From positions 81,661 through 145,660 of the forward strand of contig JASANG010002906.1 of assembly GCA_030248215.1 (NCBI GenBank): a stretch of 64,000 nucleotides of DNA. The letters are read 5' to 3'. The DNA comes from Enoplolaimus lenunculus. Lineage: Eukaryota; Nematoda; Enoplea; Enoplida; Thoracostomopsidae. The stretch's first letter is position 1; every line of letters starts with the position of its first letter. The position numbers and the translations under genes were made by a program. Shown here piece by piece: positions 38,570-50,072 of this stretch. The notes beneath the pieces were generated by a model. That model was not told the origin of the DNA. It was given only the letters and a program-made list of their open reading frames with translations, and did not search any database.

Positions 38570-39749
38570 TTCAAATTTAACGCTACAGTATTTCAACAAT
38601 GATATTGTATTTTTTTATTTATTTTTTTTGGACCGAAATGACAAGATATTACCGTAATTGGCACGTTGGATACCGAGGATTGTTACGAACAGTGTTGCAA
38701 TTTATGCAGGCATACCTCAGTTCTACTTGATATATATGCAGAATACGTATAACAGATATATATGTATACTCAATAATTGTTTAAGCAATAATTTATCAAT
38801 GGATTTCGATCCATTCATAAATTCAAACGATTCTACTTCGTGGTTTTGTGTTGTGAGACTGTACTGGATTCGTGTTCATTGAAAAATTGATAGCTGTGAA
38901 ATTTTCATTGATCAACTGGGACTTGTGAAGATCCACTTTTAAGAATGAAATGTGATTTTATGAATGAAATTCGATTTTATGAATGAAAATATGTGCGAAT
39001 ATTTTTTTCATCAATGAATTGCGAAGAAGATTGACACATGACCGCTGTGGTTTATTTGGGCTTAGCTTTCGAAAAGCTATTCATAATTGTCTTTCTCAAT
39101 CAATTGACGACGTACTTCCTGAAACATCCTGCTGATTATACGAGTCTTGTGTAAACTTTTAGTTCTAATTGATTCCAATTCTGCGGATCCACTCCTTGAA
39201 TCTTCATGGGCGTCTTCGTATAAATATGACGTATCGAATTATATAGTTTCGGTTAATTTAAACTAACAAAAAAAGACAAAACGTTGTTCATATACGGCAA
39301 AATATTTCAAGATGTGAGATGTGACCTATTTGCAGTTCCCTGGCAGAAAAAACTTCCAAATATACGTTTATCTTTAATATTTTTCTGTCATTCAAGGAAG
39401 TCAACAGCTAATGAATGCAAAATATAATGTTGTAGTTTAGTTGAATATAAAATATCTGTGAAGACGACTAAATTAATTATCTGCTTCACAGATTTCTGTG
39501 GTTTCGAACGTCCCAGTTCTTAAAATTTAATACATAATTGTAAACCTTAAATAACGCGTAACTTCTGTTATCAGCTAATGTTATTATATTTGGTTAAGAT
39601 TAACCCATAACATGCACATGGCTGCCAGCTAATAATGCATAATTTACAATAATTTGTAAACTTCAACATATATTATTATTATTATTAATATTATTATAAT
39701 TATTAATTTCTTAATTTTCTATACGTGGTAGTTAAACGAAGAAATTAAG

Positions 39750-40190
39750 TTAAACAGTACAATACAGAGCCATTCAAGATAATTTTGCAGCAGCTGCCGA
39801 TGCGGAGCGAATCCATGTCGTACATATTCGCGATACGCCGTCTCATAGCACTGAGCAACGCAGCATTGCAATCTTGTTGCGATTCAAATATCAGTGAAGA
39901 ACCATTGATTAACCTCGGTAATGGCTTAGTTTCACCTCATTGCATTCATGAAGACTCGTGGGTTGTTTAGCAAACAGCCGTGCATTATTCCAAGCGCCAA
40001 TCTGTGATATTGAATGCTTTATTAAAATCCAAAGGGAACGGTGTTCTTTGATGTACCTAACCATGATGCAAGCATGTATGAACTCCATTTAGAAAATATT
40101 GCAACTGCAAAATATATTACCAGCACGCTTGCTATGGTGGCTTCAGGTTGTGAGAAAAACGGTGGCGTTGTTGTGGGCCCGTAGTCAGAT
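39750..40190 (+). pseudogene. Unassigned, decayed coding-like block
   Basis: Short stretches here read like protein, for example AERIHVVHIRDTPSHSTEQR near the start and DVPNHDASMYELHLENIATA near the end, but they are short, interrupted and in different frames. I recognise no family. A transposon or other mobile-element fossil, or a host pseudogene, are all possible. Confidence 0.3.
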
Positions 40191-42680
40191 TTGAGTGAAA
40201 GATAGTAAGGTCTCTGAATGGTAACGAAACATTGCGTCTTTTCGGTTTTATTCCACAGTAATCAGCGAACGTTCATGAGAAGCTCAAATATGCTAAAAAA
40301 TATAAAACTTGACCACATTTTGAGGGGTAAAAGCCAGCTGAACGGAGCACAAGAGAAAGTTTCAACCTTGCTTGTGAATCATTTAAAGTCCTTATATTTG
40401 TCTGCTGAAACTTTTATCAAACCACCGTTGTATGCTGAGCTGGCTGCGGGTCTGCATAAAATTGCATTCAAGATAACTTTCATATGTTGTTTATTTGTCG
40501 TGTTTTACGTAGCATTAAATTTTGAACTTTTACTACTATTCATTGCATGGTTTTTTCTTTATAAACTCTTCAACTCTGTAACTGCGATGTTTTAGCTAAT
40601 TTTAGGCTTATTTCTTCTATTATTGGTTTGATGTATGTTTAATATTTTGGTTATAAATTAAATTTTGCCGAAATTGTGCGCCATGATTGAGTCATAGTGT
40701 CTCCAAAGTCACCGAGGCCCGTTCCAATTGGTTCGATAAAATTAATTGCTGTAAAGCAATTGGATGCGACCATTTTTTAACTAAAATTGTACTCCATGGA
40801 TTACTGTCAATCGAACCTTGTGAAACGCTCAATCTGGTTTGAGTTGTAATTTGCCTACCGAGTATTTAAACCTTTCTTACATGAATATTTTCTGTTTTAT
40901 CTCAGGCTTACTTTCAACCTGCAATTCGAATTAACTCTCTCTTGGTTGGGAGGCGTTTGTAGGTTCTCATGTCCTGTGAAAATTTTGTACTGCGTATAGG
41001 CTCTCACGTCTTGTAAAGATTTTGCACTGAGCATATAAATTAGAATTGTTAAACAATACTCACAGTGTCTGTGTTGCTCGTATACTACTTGTATTTAGTT
41101 GCTCATAGTATACTCTACGAGTTGAAAAGATATAGATACCTACTGAGAATTTTTCAATTAAAGTGCAAAATTTAGACATTTTTGCATCAAAAGAACTTCT
41201 AGTTTGATGCTAATGTTGTTGCTGTAATACTATGTTTCTAAACGTATATGTTCGTTTCGGCGGGTGTATTTTCAATTAGTGTCTAGCACACACTGTCAAC
41301 TAGCAATAGGTCCTGAAACAAATTGTGAAAGTTGCGGTTCTCAAAAATTCCACATACCATTAGGATGCTTGAGTTCAACAAATGAGCTAAATTTTCAAGC
41401 TCACAATTAATTGGTTGAAAATTCACATTCCTACTCATAACTGATGGTATGTGCTACACGCATTTTTGAGAATATTGGTTTTGACAGTTTTATTTGCTTA
41501 AATATTTCAATTAGGATTTTAACCTGTTTTACAAGATTTACCTGGTCCTTTGAATCCCGTCCATGTTTATCTTCGACGTAGTAATGCTAATAATAAGCAT
41601 GATTCACGGGTTATTTTTCGACACCGATTACTAATCTGGTTATACTGCAATATTATTTAGGTAATGAAAGTTTGACAACGTTTGAAACAATTTTTATCGA
41701 CGAATTGGTAGACTGCTCAGTAACAGAGTGTGGGTCTGTGCTGAAAACGAATTCATTTAAAATTGACAAATCAAAATGGTTGGAAGTTTGAACAAATTGT
41801 CCATGGCACAAACACAGCTCCTAAGCGAATGTCTTGTCAAATTCTAAAAACTTAAGTTTAATACGTCATCCAGTTTACACCTGTGTGCCTAAACCTGAAG
41901 TACAGACGAATAAGCTAACCGTAAGCACAAAGACTTAGTCGTAAGCGTCTGTCAATATTAGGGCTTGTCAGAATGTTAACCTTAGCTTTAAACTTGGTCT
42001 AATGCTAAGCTATATGTAAAGCTTAATCTAGCATTCGCTCAGCAGCCATATGACAATTCGGACGGCGAGCTTGCATTGTGGTACGTAACTTGAACCCAAA
42101 AACCTTTCGTGTCCTGTGTCATATGCAATAATGTTTTTAGCTTTGTTGTGTTTTTTTCGGGTCACAATATTCTCAAATGACTATAGTAGATTTATACATA
42201 TATCCTGAAACCATACCATGATCGATGCAGCGGCGACAAAAGTATACCAACGCTAAGCTAATAGTTATAGACTTTAAATGCAATCCATGTCATTTACAAT
42301 TTAGATTGAACTTTAGTTTTAGACTTAAGTTTGCGTTATACTTTACTATGCTGGGCGCCGCCGCACGTCGCCGCTCGACGGCTTGCGGTAAGTTTTAATG
42401 AAGTTTTACAGCGCTCCGCGCGTCGGCGCCCGGCAAAATTTCTGCCGTGCGGCACTGCGGCGGCACGCCGCGGTATCCAGTAGCGGGCTGCGGTGTCCGC
42501 TGGCGCGCGGCTAGTAAAGCGCAGCCCTTACTCTGCTCGACGTAAAATTTAGGCTCAGGCTTGAGAATATGCTCATGTTTAGTGCTGTGTTACACCGCAT
42601 GAATATTTTTCAGTGGATGCTGCTGCTGTCATGTCTAAATGTTTCTGACCCTTTGCTCTTCATGTATCGCCTACTTATAC

Positions 42681-42724
42681 TTGTTGTTGTTGTTTTGTTG
42701 TTGTTGCTGTTGTTGTTGTTGTTG
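42681..42724. repeat. (TTG)n microsatellite
   Basis: Slightly interrupted trinucleotide run. Confidence 0.85.
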
Positions 42725-43071
42725 GTATTTACTGTCATGTGATCCTTATAGTTTGAACGTATTTATTCTGTATTTTCTGACAATCGTGGTTTCCCCGGTG
42801 TATTTTGTACTATGCAAATCGCTTAACAGCGCATGTGTATGTCATATATATTCTATTAGGTTCAATTTGTTTTTACTATACACAATCTTCCCGCAGATTT
42901 TGCCCAAAAAGTCTCTAGAACGGGCCCGTAGCCAAGTGGGGAGGGCCACGGGGGGCTCTAGCCCACCCTGGAAAATTTTGACCCCCCTAGAAAGTTTTCA
43001 ACTCTGCTTGTAACTCATTGAAAACCCTTGACCGGCTTTGGCTATTTGAATGTGAAATTAAATTTAAAATC

Positions 43072-43291
43072 AGGGCCCGTATTCTCAAATGGATATAGCA
43101 ACTATCATCAGTTTGTAATATGTTTTCAAACTCACTATTGCAGTTGTTGCACTCAACATTGCAACAGGACTAAAGCAATGCTTATGCCAAAAGTGTTCAG
43201 AATTTTGAGTCTCAGTATTCACTGGTTCGAAAGTTACAAGACCTATCACCAACTGTTAATAGGGGCTACACACATTTGAGAATACGGGACC
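43072..43291. repeat. MITE, GGGCCCGTATTCTCAAATG family, clearest copy
   Basis: About 220 bp with inverted ends of about 50 bp: GTATTCTCAAATGGATATAG at left mirrored by CACATTTGAGAATACGGGAC at right. Diverged copies at about 17450-17660, 21115-21345, 31575-31800, 34058-34275, 41260-41475 and 49365-49525. Confidence 0.8.
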
Positions 43292-44089
43292 ACGTTTACA
43301 CTTGAGCTAAAGTGTAGTTTATTAAAATTAACCTACAAGTTTAGACTTATCTTAATAATTTGGCAGTAATAGTCTTATATCGCTAATGTTTTGCATAATT
43401 AGCAATGCTGATCCGTTTAAATTACAGGGGCCTGTCCAATGGAAGCCTAGGAGACTGGTGGATTTTAAACGCAGAGAGGCTTATGTTTTATCTGAGGATC
43501 AGGGGATTAGGTTTATGGTTAGGCTTACGCTTTGGTGTAGTGTTACCTTTTGACACAGGTTTGAGTTTAGTAAGCAATACCGTAGTTAACATTGACCACA
43601 ATCGTTATTGTAGAATTGAAATATTTTCAGCTAAAGTCTGATTTCCACGTTACTGTAATTATGCAAAACCATTTTTTAAGTGTTTACGGTTTTATTATGT
43701 GAAAAGTTAACTCAAAACGCGATGAACACAGTAACAATGACGCTATGCTTTTGATGACGTCCGGCCCCGATCGTTAGCGTCCGACATCGTCTGTGATAGC
43801 CCATCACATTCCGTCACTGTATCACAACGCACGTGTATTGACGCATAGCACAGCTTATTAATTTGTAGGCAAAAAGTTTTTGGTCTTTCGGGACCGGGCG
43901 GCTCCGAACCGGGCCCCTCGGCCGGTTTAGCGCCTCCCGAACTGTAAAATTTCTAAGCCATGTTTGGTAGGAGGCAAAAGTTCACTCCACATTACTATTA
44001 ATTATTTTCTTATGTCTAAGCATAGAATTAAGCCTAAGGTTAACCGTGTTAGCTAAAGTTGAGCATAAGTCTAATCATTAGGGTCGTCA

Positions 44090-44318
44090 GTTCCCGTACG
44101 TCGCCATCCGTTTCGATGCGAAATCGTGCAGTATCGTACTCGAATTACATGCATACTATACTACACGATGACGTGTGGTGATATACGATGACGTGTGGTG
44201 ATATGCGGTGACGTGTGGTGATATGCGGTGACGTGTGGTGATATACGGTGACGTGTGGTGATATGCGGTGACGTACGGTGACGTACGGCGACGGACGGCG
44301 CCGCACGACAAGTATAGT
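44090..44318. repeat. GC-rich foldback with internal 20-bp minisatellite
   Basis: Ends resemble the 10763 family (GTCAGTTCCCGTACGTCGCC; CGGCGCCGCACGACAAGTAT). Inside, about 44168-44270, a 20-bp unit GGTGACGTGTGGTGATATGC is repeated five times with A/G variants. Confidence 0.75.
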
Positions 44319-46465
44319 AGAATATTAATTGTGAAATTTTTAATTGGTTATTTCTACGTTTAGTTCCGGTCGACAGTAAACCGAGACACTATTTTTACAA
44401 TAACTGTGGTTTAATTTATTTGTGTCCAAAGTAACCTTGGAGTATATCTCTTTCTTTATATTGAGTTTTGTTTTTGTTTGTTTGCTGCATTCTAGAATAA
44501 CAACTCGTCATTTATTCTGATTAATAAACAAGTCAGTATTAGCATTTTTTCAATAATTGGCTCATGTTCATTGTAAGGGTCGGCTTACTAAACCTAAGTC
44601 TAAGCTTAAACCTAAATGTAAATCTAACGCGTAAGCCTAAATATAGGCGTAAGCATAATCCGCAGCATTAGCGTAAACTTAGGTCTGCCAGTATCTAAAG
44701 TCTACCCTGTCATCGTATCTCTTAATGCTTAGGCCCCTATACTTAAGCATGGACCGAATAAGCGTTGCGCTTGCCGCACGCACGCATCCGCACGCAACCA
44801 AATACATTTTGTCTATATTTTTGTTAGCAACGCATAGCGACGTGCAGCAACGTACGGCAGCGTCCGACAAAATAAAGTATATCGCAACCCTTATTCATAA
44901 TGAGCTTGTGATGAACGAAATTCAATAACAGTTTTGATTGTTCACTGTGTCCTAAAACGCTAATTGTTCCTGCTTAAAAGTATAATTTTGGTTGTTTAAA
45001 CAAACTATGTTGTGACAGCAGCCGCACTCCACGTCTGAGTATACGAGGGCCGGGTATATAATTTTTGACGTGGGTATACCCGCGGGTGAAGAGATTCAAA
45101 GTGCTTGTAACACTTGGTGACTTTTGACCTATGGTATAATTTAGGTAATAAACGACACACATTAGGGGAAGGATAAACGCTGTCTTACTTGTAGAATAAT
45201 AGGGTGTTTGGTAGCTGGGTGCAACCGGAGGTCTGCCTGTGACCGTATACCTTGCGATACAAGCGATCCGTCTGACGCTCACAACGAGCATTATAGCCAA
45301 ATAGAAGAAAAAATTTCGCGAGGGTACAACGAGAAATCGAACATTTGCGCTTTCGGTGCAATTGTTCAAACGAAAAATATTTTAAAAAAATTTGCTTCAA
45401 ACGCGATTAACAACTGTCAAGTTTTGTAATACAAAATGCATCGTACCCAAAAGTAACGGATCTACAAATTCCTAAAAAGTCGGCTGTGCAACAAACCGTG
45501 GAAATAATTCACCAACGAGAAGCCAGGCGCCATTTTAGCGCTAAACCTCAATGCAAAATCTTGGCTTTGATTCCCATTGTGTTCTGTGAGCGGCTAGACC
45601 CGGGTGCCCCATTTGGATCTACGAGGGCTTCCCACAACAGAATATTGTGGATGCGGCACAGACATAAATCGAACATTTTTAGTTTTTGGTTTAAAAATGT
45701 TGTTTGAGTCTGTCTATTCAAAACGGATGGGTCGTTGCATGCGCGGAACGCACGCATTATAACGTGTGAGTGAAATTACATGCCTAAAAACGATGAAAAT
45801 CGCAGTATAGCGAGCAAAATTGTAGCCCAGATACGAAATTCGATGTTTCTTAAGCCTAAACCTGAACCCTTAAGCTAAGCTTATGCGTTAGGTTTGTGCC
45901 TCTCAGTCTTTTTCTAAGCCTAAGCCTAAGCCTAAATCAAAGCACAATATTTAAAACTTTAAACGTGACAGCCATTTGCACTATTGGCTCACAATCCTAG
46001 AAATCTACGTTTACGCCTAATTTTACAGTCTGCTCCCAAACTTATTTTTGATTCCATTCGCGATACTGTTAAAATATTTGCAGTAGCGCCAGGCATCGGG
46101 AAAATTTTCATAGCCAGAAACCTACCCAGGCAAAGTCATTAAATGGATGCTGCAAACGTTGCCGGATACGTATTCGATTACCTAAATGACATTGAATATA
46201 TTCGTATAATAGAGGTACATCAGGATACTCGCAGTGTTCATTATACAATTTTAAATTTCAATTTTAGGGCACGCATAATGAACTGGTTAGAAACTAACTC
46301 AGACACAATGGTATTTCTGGTTAAATACAAACCTAATTTAGGTTTAGCTATTGGTGCCCATTTGCAGTTTTTAAGTACGATTAGTTGACAAATTTGCAAC
46401 TGCAACAGCTTATTTAAATTTTTCCACTGGAACTAACTTTGCAAACGCCAATATTACATTATCGT

Positions 46466-46646
46466 AACTTGGGGCCAATATAAAGAACAGGGGGCGGTAC
46501 AGTATTATAAAGCGTATTCTTAAGCCTAAGCCTTAGCCTAAACCTAAGCCTAAGCCAAGCAAAAAAAATAGCCTAAAGCTTAAGCTTACTCTTTTCTAGT
46601 GCGACAGAAAAACGTTCCGCGCCTGATCTTTACTCGGGCCCAACTC
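46466..46646. repeat. Foldback MITE with TTAGGC repeats next to PMCA exon B
   Basis: Left end GGGGCCAATATAAAGAACAG, right end CCTGATCTTTACTCGGGCCC, interior CCTAAG hexamers. Ends 28 bp before the first base of exon B, so the branch point of that acceptor probably lies in or beside it. Confidence 0.75.
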
Positions 46647-46674
46647 GGTGGTTGTGGTTTTGTATGAATTTTAG

Positions 46675-47286
46675 GTTCGCGTAGTGAACGCATTCCGATC
46701 AAACCTTGACACAACATCGACAGCCACAGTTTCGCCAAGTTTAACTGGCAAATGCAGCAGCGCAGGATTGGTTGGGTACTACCGGTATCAACAGCTCGCT
46801 CGTATATCAAGTCAACGGTCGCATTCTGTGGCCGTCGGTAAGTCATTCATCCATAACCGGCATGACTTTAGTCCGTTAACTGAGTCCAGAATCGCTAGGC
46901 AAAGTTATTTCCGGCGCTCATTGATGTCACCAACTTCTATCAACCGCCCTCGATCAACCAGTGGTACGGAGGCGTTTGGTGGGAAAAGCTCAAACGAAAA
47001 ATATGACCCATCTTGGAACAAAAACTTCAACGGCACCCGGTTTAGTGGTGAAGAGAATGCCATGGAAGCTAACACTATTTTACTAGTGGGCAATGCCGTT
47101 CCAGTGACCGAATCCATTCAAAATGACGAAGTAAAACTAAATCAGCCAATGAGCAAACGCGATTATGACGTCAACGAAATCAACAAACGAAATCAGCCAA
47201 TGATCGACTGCGATTATGTCAACAAAATCAACAAACCAAATCAACCAATGAGCTACAGCGATAATGATGCAAACAAAATCACTTAA
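46675..47286 (+). CDS. ATP2B: PMCA alternative last exon B
   Basis: Acceptor tgaattttag opens a phase-0 frame beginning VRVVNAFRSNLDTTSTATVS, very close to the IRVVNAFRS calmodulin-binding start in animal PMCAs. It joins exon 19 across a 13.5-kb intron and gives a 1326-aa pump with a 203-residue tail. The tail ends in three imperfect repeats of about 16 residues starting NQPM (from 47134). The TAA is at 47284-47286. No other ATPase exon lies nearby, so it is read as an alternative 3' end of the same gene. A misplaced fragment of a second PMCA gene is less likely. Confidence 0.82.
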   Translation, partial: VRVVNAFRSNLDTTSTATVSPSLTGKCSSAGLVGYYRYQQLARISSQRSHSVAVGKSFIHNRHDFSPLTESRIARQSYFRRSLMSPTSINRPRSTSGTEAFGGKSSNEKYDPSWNKNFNGTRFSGEENAMEANTILLVGNAVPVTESIQNDEVKLNQPMSKRDYDVNEINKRNQPMIDCDYVNKINKPNQPMSYSDNDANKIT

Positions 47287-47523
47287 CCAATCAAAGACGA
47301 GTCTGAATCACTGTCACTATTAATCGCTTACGATGATTGGAGGAACACGAAACCTGCGTCTCCAAAACTGGCCAACCAAAATCAACGTAGAATTCCGGCC
47401 AGTAAAAAGTTCGCTGCGATTGTTGGAGCGCCCGAAAACCGTCCAGTTAAATGTAACGTTGTAACGTTCAATATAAACATTGAAAGCACTCAGATTTGCG
47501 AAAGAAACGTCACTCCAGTATGA
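47287..47523 (+). other. In-frame open extension after the stop of exon B
   Basis: After TAA the same frame is open for 78 codons to a TGA at 47521-47523 and reads as ordinary protein (PIKDESESLSLLIAYDDW near its start). It ends ERNVTPV, a T-x-V class I PDZ-ligand pattern like that of PMCA b forms. It may be a former coding end now cut by a stop, a read-through extension, or a sequencing error or polymorphism at the TAA. Confidence 0.55.
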
Positions 47524-47674
47524 GTATTATAAACGCTAGAAAGTTTTGAAGAAGGTCACGTATAACGGGCAAAAATTTTTTTCCAATGTTATCACGCAAC
47601 AAAAACTGCCAAAGGACAACAACAACACAAAAAAAAAAAACAAAAAAAAAAGTAACTGACTGCTACAATAGCTT

Positions 47675-47680
47675 ATTAAA
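47675..47680 (+). promoter_or_regulatory. Possible poly(A) signal for last exon B
   Basis: ATTAAA variant about 150 bp after the TGA at 47521, downstream of an A-rich tract (47620-47650). Motif only. Confidence 0.3.
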
Positions 47681-47800
47681 TATATGTTGTACAAAAAATA
47701 TCTGCGTTCGCAAATTAACCAGAGCTGTTCATATTTTGTAAGAGTTTTTCTCGATTCTTCAAAAACACCGGGAGGTGATATATCTCCCTATCTCTCCTTG

Positions 47801-48016
47801 TATACACTGCAAAAAATGGTGAGTCAAATTAACTCTCTCCGAAATAGACTCTAACGGACTACACAAACTTAGTCAAATTCGACTCCGACAGAGTCAATTC
47901 CGAGTCACTGAATAAACCAGTGACTCTAGTGCAGTCAAATTTGACTAGGTTTGTGTAGTCCCGTAGAGCCTATTTCGGAGAGAGTCAATTTGACTCACCA
48001 TTTTTTGCAGTGTATA
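47801..48016. repeat. Palindromic MITE with near-complete inverted arms
   Basis: TATACACTGCAAAAAATGGT at left, mirrored by CCATTTTTTGCAGTGTATA at right; the arms extend almost to the middle (about 100 bp each). A partial, diverged relative of the left arm is at 5535-5640. Confidence 0.9.
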
Positions 48017-48105
48017 TATTTCCATGTCTGAACACTGCTGACCTTCTGTCTTATGTTATCTTTTCGCTTAGTAATTAATATTAGACCTTAACATTGTAAC
48101 TAAAC

Positions 48106-48302
48106 GTTACTAAGTACGGCCCATGTATAGAACACGGCCGGATCGTTTTCCGGAGGGGCTGTAATAGAGTCAGTTCAAGCTTTAGACTAATTTTTTTGCT
48201 TAGGCTTAGGCTTACGAATAGGCTCATCCATACGCTTAGGCTTACGAATATGCTTTTACTACTGTTCCGGCCCTGTTCTATAAATGGGCCGTACTTAGTA
48301 AT
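48106..48302. repeat. Foldback MITE carrying TTAGGC repeats, best-preserved ends
   Basis: Inverted ends of about 35 bp: TACTAAGTACGGCCCATGTA at left is mirrored by ATGGGCCGTACTTAGTA at right. Interior reads GCTTAGGCTTAGGCTTACG, in opposite orientation to the 7.1-kb copy. Confidence 0.85.
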
Positions 48303-48339
48303 GTTTTTTGCCACATCTATTATAACAATTTCTGGTTGC

Positions 48340-48512
48340 AGGCGGGCCCTCAGCCAAGAAATGGAGGTTAAGTCGGCTCACCTCTCTTTGAACGAATTTT
48401 GAGCTCTCTAGAAAATTTTCAACCTTACTAGCAAGTGAATGAAAACCCTTACGTGCCCCTTCTGAACAATTTTTATCCCTCTAGCAACTTGAACTGGCTA
48501 CTGGCCTTGTTG
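48340..48512. repeat. 165-bp CCCGTAGCCAAG-ended MITE, copy
   Basis: GCGGGCCCTCAGCCAAGAAA to AACTGGCTACTGGCC with the shared TTTTCAACCTTACTAGCAAG interior. Confidence 0.65.
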
Positions 48513-48736
48513 CAGGCCTGATAAAATTAAATGATACTTTACATTATTAAACTCATTCGGTGTTTTTGCTTTATTTTTATTTTGGAGACAAATTATAATA
48601 ACCGAATATTGTTTTGATCATGTCATATAGGAATCGCACCGATTTGTTACAGTACAAAGTTCAACTTTCTACTTTCATGCAATTCCGTATACCATTTCAA
48701 TTACTGAGTGTGGATGGCATCCATTAGTACCAGTTA

Positions 48737-49356
48737 TGCCGGGTTCACGTTATAACCGGGCAGCATCGGACACGGTTTGTCCCTATTAGACTATTGGGTA
48801 ATATTTTGTCTGCATATATACCCGATATCGCATTCAAGAATTCGTATTTATCTACTATTAACATGTGTAGGTCACCTTTTGTTCTTCAATATCATATAAT
48901 ATTCGAGGTATTGTCTGCGAATATCATATGATATATTTTCAAATGTCTGCATACTTGAGGTATTATACCCAAATTGTCCTGTTGAATAGCATATGATACT
49001 GGGATTTGAAACTTGAGTTTTTTAATTATGAAGCTGTAGTTTTAGCAATTTTGTGTCGGAAACGAATTGCAGGCGTGTATTTGGTATTTAAAGCACATTT
49101 GTGCCGCTACCGTTCAAATTTTCATTCATTTATTAGTACCGAAATATTACACTGTCCGGCTGAATATCATATGATATTCGTTGAAATTTTGGAATATCAT
49201 GATATTCGAATAAATATCCCACTGTATCACGTGACCTATGACACTCGAGTTTTGTCTGTAGATCCGATATAAGAGCCCGAATTTTAACGCTGACGTCGAA
49301 TCAACATGGGACAAACCGTATCCCGCCTGCCCCGGTTATAACGTGAACCCCGCATT
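48737..49356. repeat. 0.62-kb inverted-repeat element with ATATCATATGATAT motifs, copy 1
   Basis: Ends GCCGGGTTCACGTTATAACC and GGTTATAACGTGAACCCCGC are inverted copies. The interior has several ATATCATATGATAT-like palindromes. No coding frame of note. Confidence 0.8.
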
Positions 49357-49675
49357 AGCAATAGGTTTTCAAACTGTTGTACTCCTATAATTGCCGATAT
49401 CAAAATTGGCAATTTTGTAAAACGAATCAAATCCTCATTATTCGCTATTTCGAAAGCTACAAAATCTGCTAAAACATATTACTAAACATCGTGATATATG
49501 CTACACATATTTGAGAATGCGGGCACTGATCGTACGTTTTCATTTCGCTCTCAACAATAATTATGTGGGCAGCAATTGATCAGCACACACATCAATCTTC
49601 TATCAATGTCTAGTCAAAATGTTTGCAATTTTAGCAACGATACAGGTTGCGTTAAGCCGCGCGTTGCCATAAAAC

Positions 49676-49858
49676 CTTTGGCCCATGTCACTTTAAGGGC
49701 GTCCAGGTTTCTGGTGGGTCAATAAAAGAGAGTAGATTCTAGATTACATTTTTGCTTAGGCGTAGGCTTAGGAACACATTTTTACAACCCTTAGGCTTAG
49801 GCTTAGGAATATGCTTAATCTACTGTTACGCCCCTAAACGTAATATTGGCCAAACTTT
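49676..49858. repeat. Foldback MITE carrying TTAGGC repeats
   Basis: Opposite orientation to the copy at 30335 and clearly its close relative (shared CCAGGTTTCTGGTGGGTC block). Interior GCTTAGGCTTAGG runs. Confidence 0.8.
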
Positions 49859-50066
49859 TTATGAAAAATTCCACCAAACAGGTTTTCCAGCGTCGTTCGG
49901 CGGCGAATGGCGGCGCCCGGCACAGTAAAGTATAGCACAACCCTAACTTGTTTCGTAGAAAACACTTGTTTTATATTTATAGAAATTAAATTGCGCCAAC
50001 CCCTTTCGTATCATTCTGACTTATGAAGCAAACATGTTTCGATCATAGCAATTATTTTCTTGTATG

Positions 50067-50072
50067 TTTATT
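50067..50072 (-). promoter_or_regulatory. Possible poly(A) signal of the GPCR
   Basis: AATAAA on the minus strand about 265 bp past the stop codon. Motif only. Confidence 0.35.

Larger units (their letters stand above)
38069..46674. other. Region between the two alternative PMCA last exons
   Basis: Contains 3'UTR sequence of exon A, an unassigned coding-like block (39750-40190), GC-rich foldbacks (42350-42520, 43740-43860, 44090-44318), one well-preserved 220-bp inverted-repeat element (43072-43291) and many degenerate CCTAAG runs. No independent gene recognised. Confidence 0.65.

Noticed and set aside
40218-40595. 125-codon plus-strand reading frame
   Set aside because: Its first half is a diverged CCCGTAGCCAAG-type repeat.
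44974-45369. 131-codon minus-strand reading frame
   Set aside because: No recognisable motif, and competing open frames on the other strand; looks like chance.
49006-49272. 88-codon plus-strand reading frame
   Set aside because: Falls wholly inside the 0.62-kb repeat element and is not kept in its second copy.
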